A stretch of 25,163 nt of DNA. It comes from Haemophilus sp. (lineage in GTDB: Bacteria > Pseudomonadota > Gammaproteobacteria > Enterobacterales > Pasteurellaceae). Shown here piece by piece: positions 24,524 to 25,163 of the stretch. The stretch is from NCBI GenBank assembly GCA_019423025.1, contig JAHZCD010000004.1:1-25163 (forward strand). The letters are read 5' to 3'. How positions within the stretch are numbered: position 1 is the first letter of the stretch; each line of letters starts with the position of its first letter. The notes under the pieces are model-generated. The model searched no databases. It had not been told where the DNA came from and saw only the letters and a list, made by a program, of their open reading frames with translations. A program made the position numbers and the translations under genes.

Positions 24524-25163
24524 TTATTTATCTGCTTTTTTCGTGGTTTTCTTTACCGTTTTTTTCGGCTCAGATTTACCTTCAGATTTGACCGCACTTT
24601 TCTTTGTTGTAGTAGACTTTGTAGTCTTCTCTTTTGTGGTTGTCGATTTAGTCACTTTTTTCTTTGGCTTTTCAGCTAAATTTGCCGCTTTCCATTCCTC
24701 AAATTTTTCAAGTAACACTTTACCCATTGGGCTTGGATCGCCTGTAAATAAGGTTTGTAAGCCATTATTCTCAATGATATGACGACGAAGCTCTAAACGT
24801 TCTTGATGGTTTTCTGCTAAACGAATTGCACGTTCAACATATTCATCTACCGTATTTGCAATTAACCATTCCGGTAAACCTAAACGTTTAAATAACCCTT
24901 CATCAATATGTTCATGGACTTCTGCACCGGTTTTACATACCCCCACTAAACCTAATGTCACCATATCAATAATGCCATTCGTGTTACCGAATGGGAATGG
25001 GTTTACCATCATATCGCAGTTATGCAAAATACGAAGATATTGATCATAAGGTGCATGTGGATGAACTGTCGCATCATTGCCTAAATAAGATTTAATAAAA
25101 CGCTCAACATAAGGATGCGTCACACCACTGGATTGACCTAACGCAAAGTGGAAATGTACTTTT
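24524..25163 (-). CDS. HMW1C-type cytoplasmic N-glycosyltransferase (partial, N-terminus outside window)
   Basis: C-terminal 212 codons of a GT41 enzyme that transfers hexoses from UDP-sugars to Asn in N-X-S/T sites of exported proteins in the cytoplasm. The frame is open to the right edge (KVHFHFALGQSSGVTHPYVE...), so the GTG at 25123 is not the start. Family marks are HPHAPYDQYLRILHNCDMM, NPFPFGNTNGIIDMVTLG (sugar-nucleotide site with the conserved Asn and Asp), KTGAEVHEHIDEGLFKRLGL and LFTGDPSPMG. H. influenzae HMW1C ends soon after this point; here about 45 residues follow, made of Lys, Thr, Ser and Ala with the near-repeat KSTTTKEKTTKSTTTKK. An uptake signal encodes KSAV inside the tail. 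No TpsA/TpsB pair is directly adjacent. Confidence 0.92.
   Translation of the reverse strand, partial: KVHFHFALGQSSGVTHPYVERFIKSYLGNDATVHPHAPYDQYLRILHNCDMMVNPFPFGNTNGIIDMVTLGLVGVCKTGAEVHEHIDEGLFKRLGLPEWLIANTVDEYVERAIRLAENHQERLELRRHIIENNGLQTLFTGDPSPMGKVLLEKFEEWKAANLAEKPKKKVTKSTTTKEKTTKSTTTKKSAVKSEGKSEPKKTVKKTTKKADK

Noticed and set aside
24543..24782. Plus-strand frame rich in Val and Phe opposite the glycosyltransferase tail
   Set aside because: It is the complement of Lys/Thr-rich codons; the hydrophobic look is a by-product of that composition.
1..25163. CRISPR arrays, tRNA or rRNA genes, insertion sequences with transposase
   Set aside because: I saw no regularly spaced repeats, no cloverleaf or rRNA-like stretch and no transposase motifs in the translated sequence.

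Overview
The window comes from a Pasteurellaceae chromosome of the Haemophilus / Aggregatibacter / Rodentibacter kind. It is AT-rich and carries about 18 copies or near-copies of the Hin-type DNA uptake signal (AAGTGCGGT and its complement). Several of these form inverted pairs that act as terminators. The order torZ-torY-pldB-asd is the one I recall from H. influenzae, and the asd product has the same length and catalytic residue numbers as the H. influenzae enzyme. I cannot name the species.

Left third (1-9691). A two-partner secretion locus is read on the minus strand. A TpsB/CdiB outer-membrane transporter (6786-8561) is followed by a giant filamentous-haemagglutinin/CdiA-type exoprotein (6715 to beyond base 1). 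I read the exoprotein frame codon by codon over 2,238 codons and found no stop. It has an extended signal peptide, a TPS domain, a first FHA repeat block, a central receptor-binding-like region, the conserved block that precedes FHA-2 in CdiA proteins, and a second repeat block. The toxin tip and its immunity gene would lie left of the window. Upstream of cdiB sits what looks like an orphan toxin/immunity module: a frameshifted toxin C-terminus (about 9285-9560) and an intact 160-codon gene 18 bases behind it (8784-9266).

Middle (9692-14961). A YheO/DauR-type PAS-HTH regulator faces a tryptophanase region, with tnaA (11793-13169) and a TyrP/TnaB-type aromatic amino acid permease (10417-11631). 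The tnaA promoter has a perfect CRP site at -41.5 and, upstream of it, two tandem TTTGATA-N6-TATCAAA dyads 40 bp apart. No TnaC-like leader peptide fits. Next comes an AT-rich islet with two related small lipoproteins and a possible 54-residue membrane protein, flanked by an imperfect direct repeat. A glycine-zipper lipoprotein with a His/Lys/Asp-rich tail follows.

Right half (15050-25163). All genes are on the minus strand: a DASS-family dicarboxylate/citrate transporter; an AldB-like aldehyde dehydrogenase with a CRP-type promoter and a His in place of the usual cofactor-binding Lys; the torYZ S-/N-oxide respiratory system (pentahaem cytochrome plus Tat-exported molybdoenzyme) with an FNR-type promoter; a PldB-like lysophospholipase; asd; and the C-terminal part of an HMW1C-type cytoplasmic N-glycosyltransferase with a lysine-rich tail. 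The metabolic genes fit a host-associated facultative anaerobe. The cdi-like locus, the orphan module and the glycosyltransferase are the most interesting parts.
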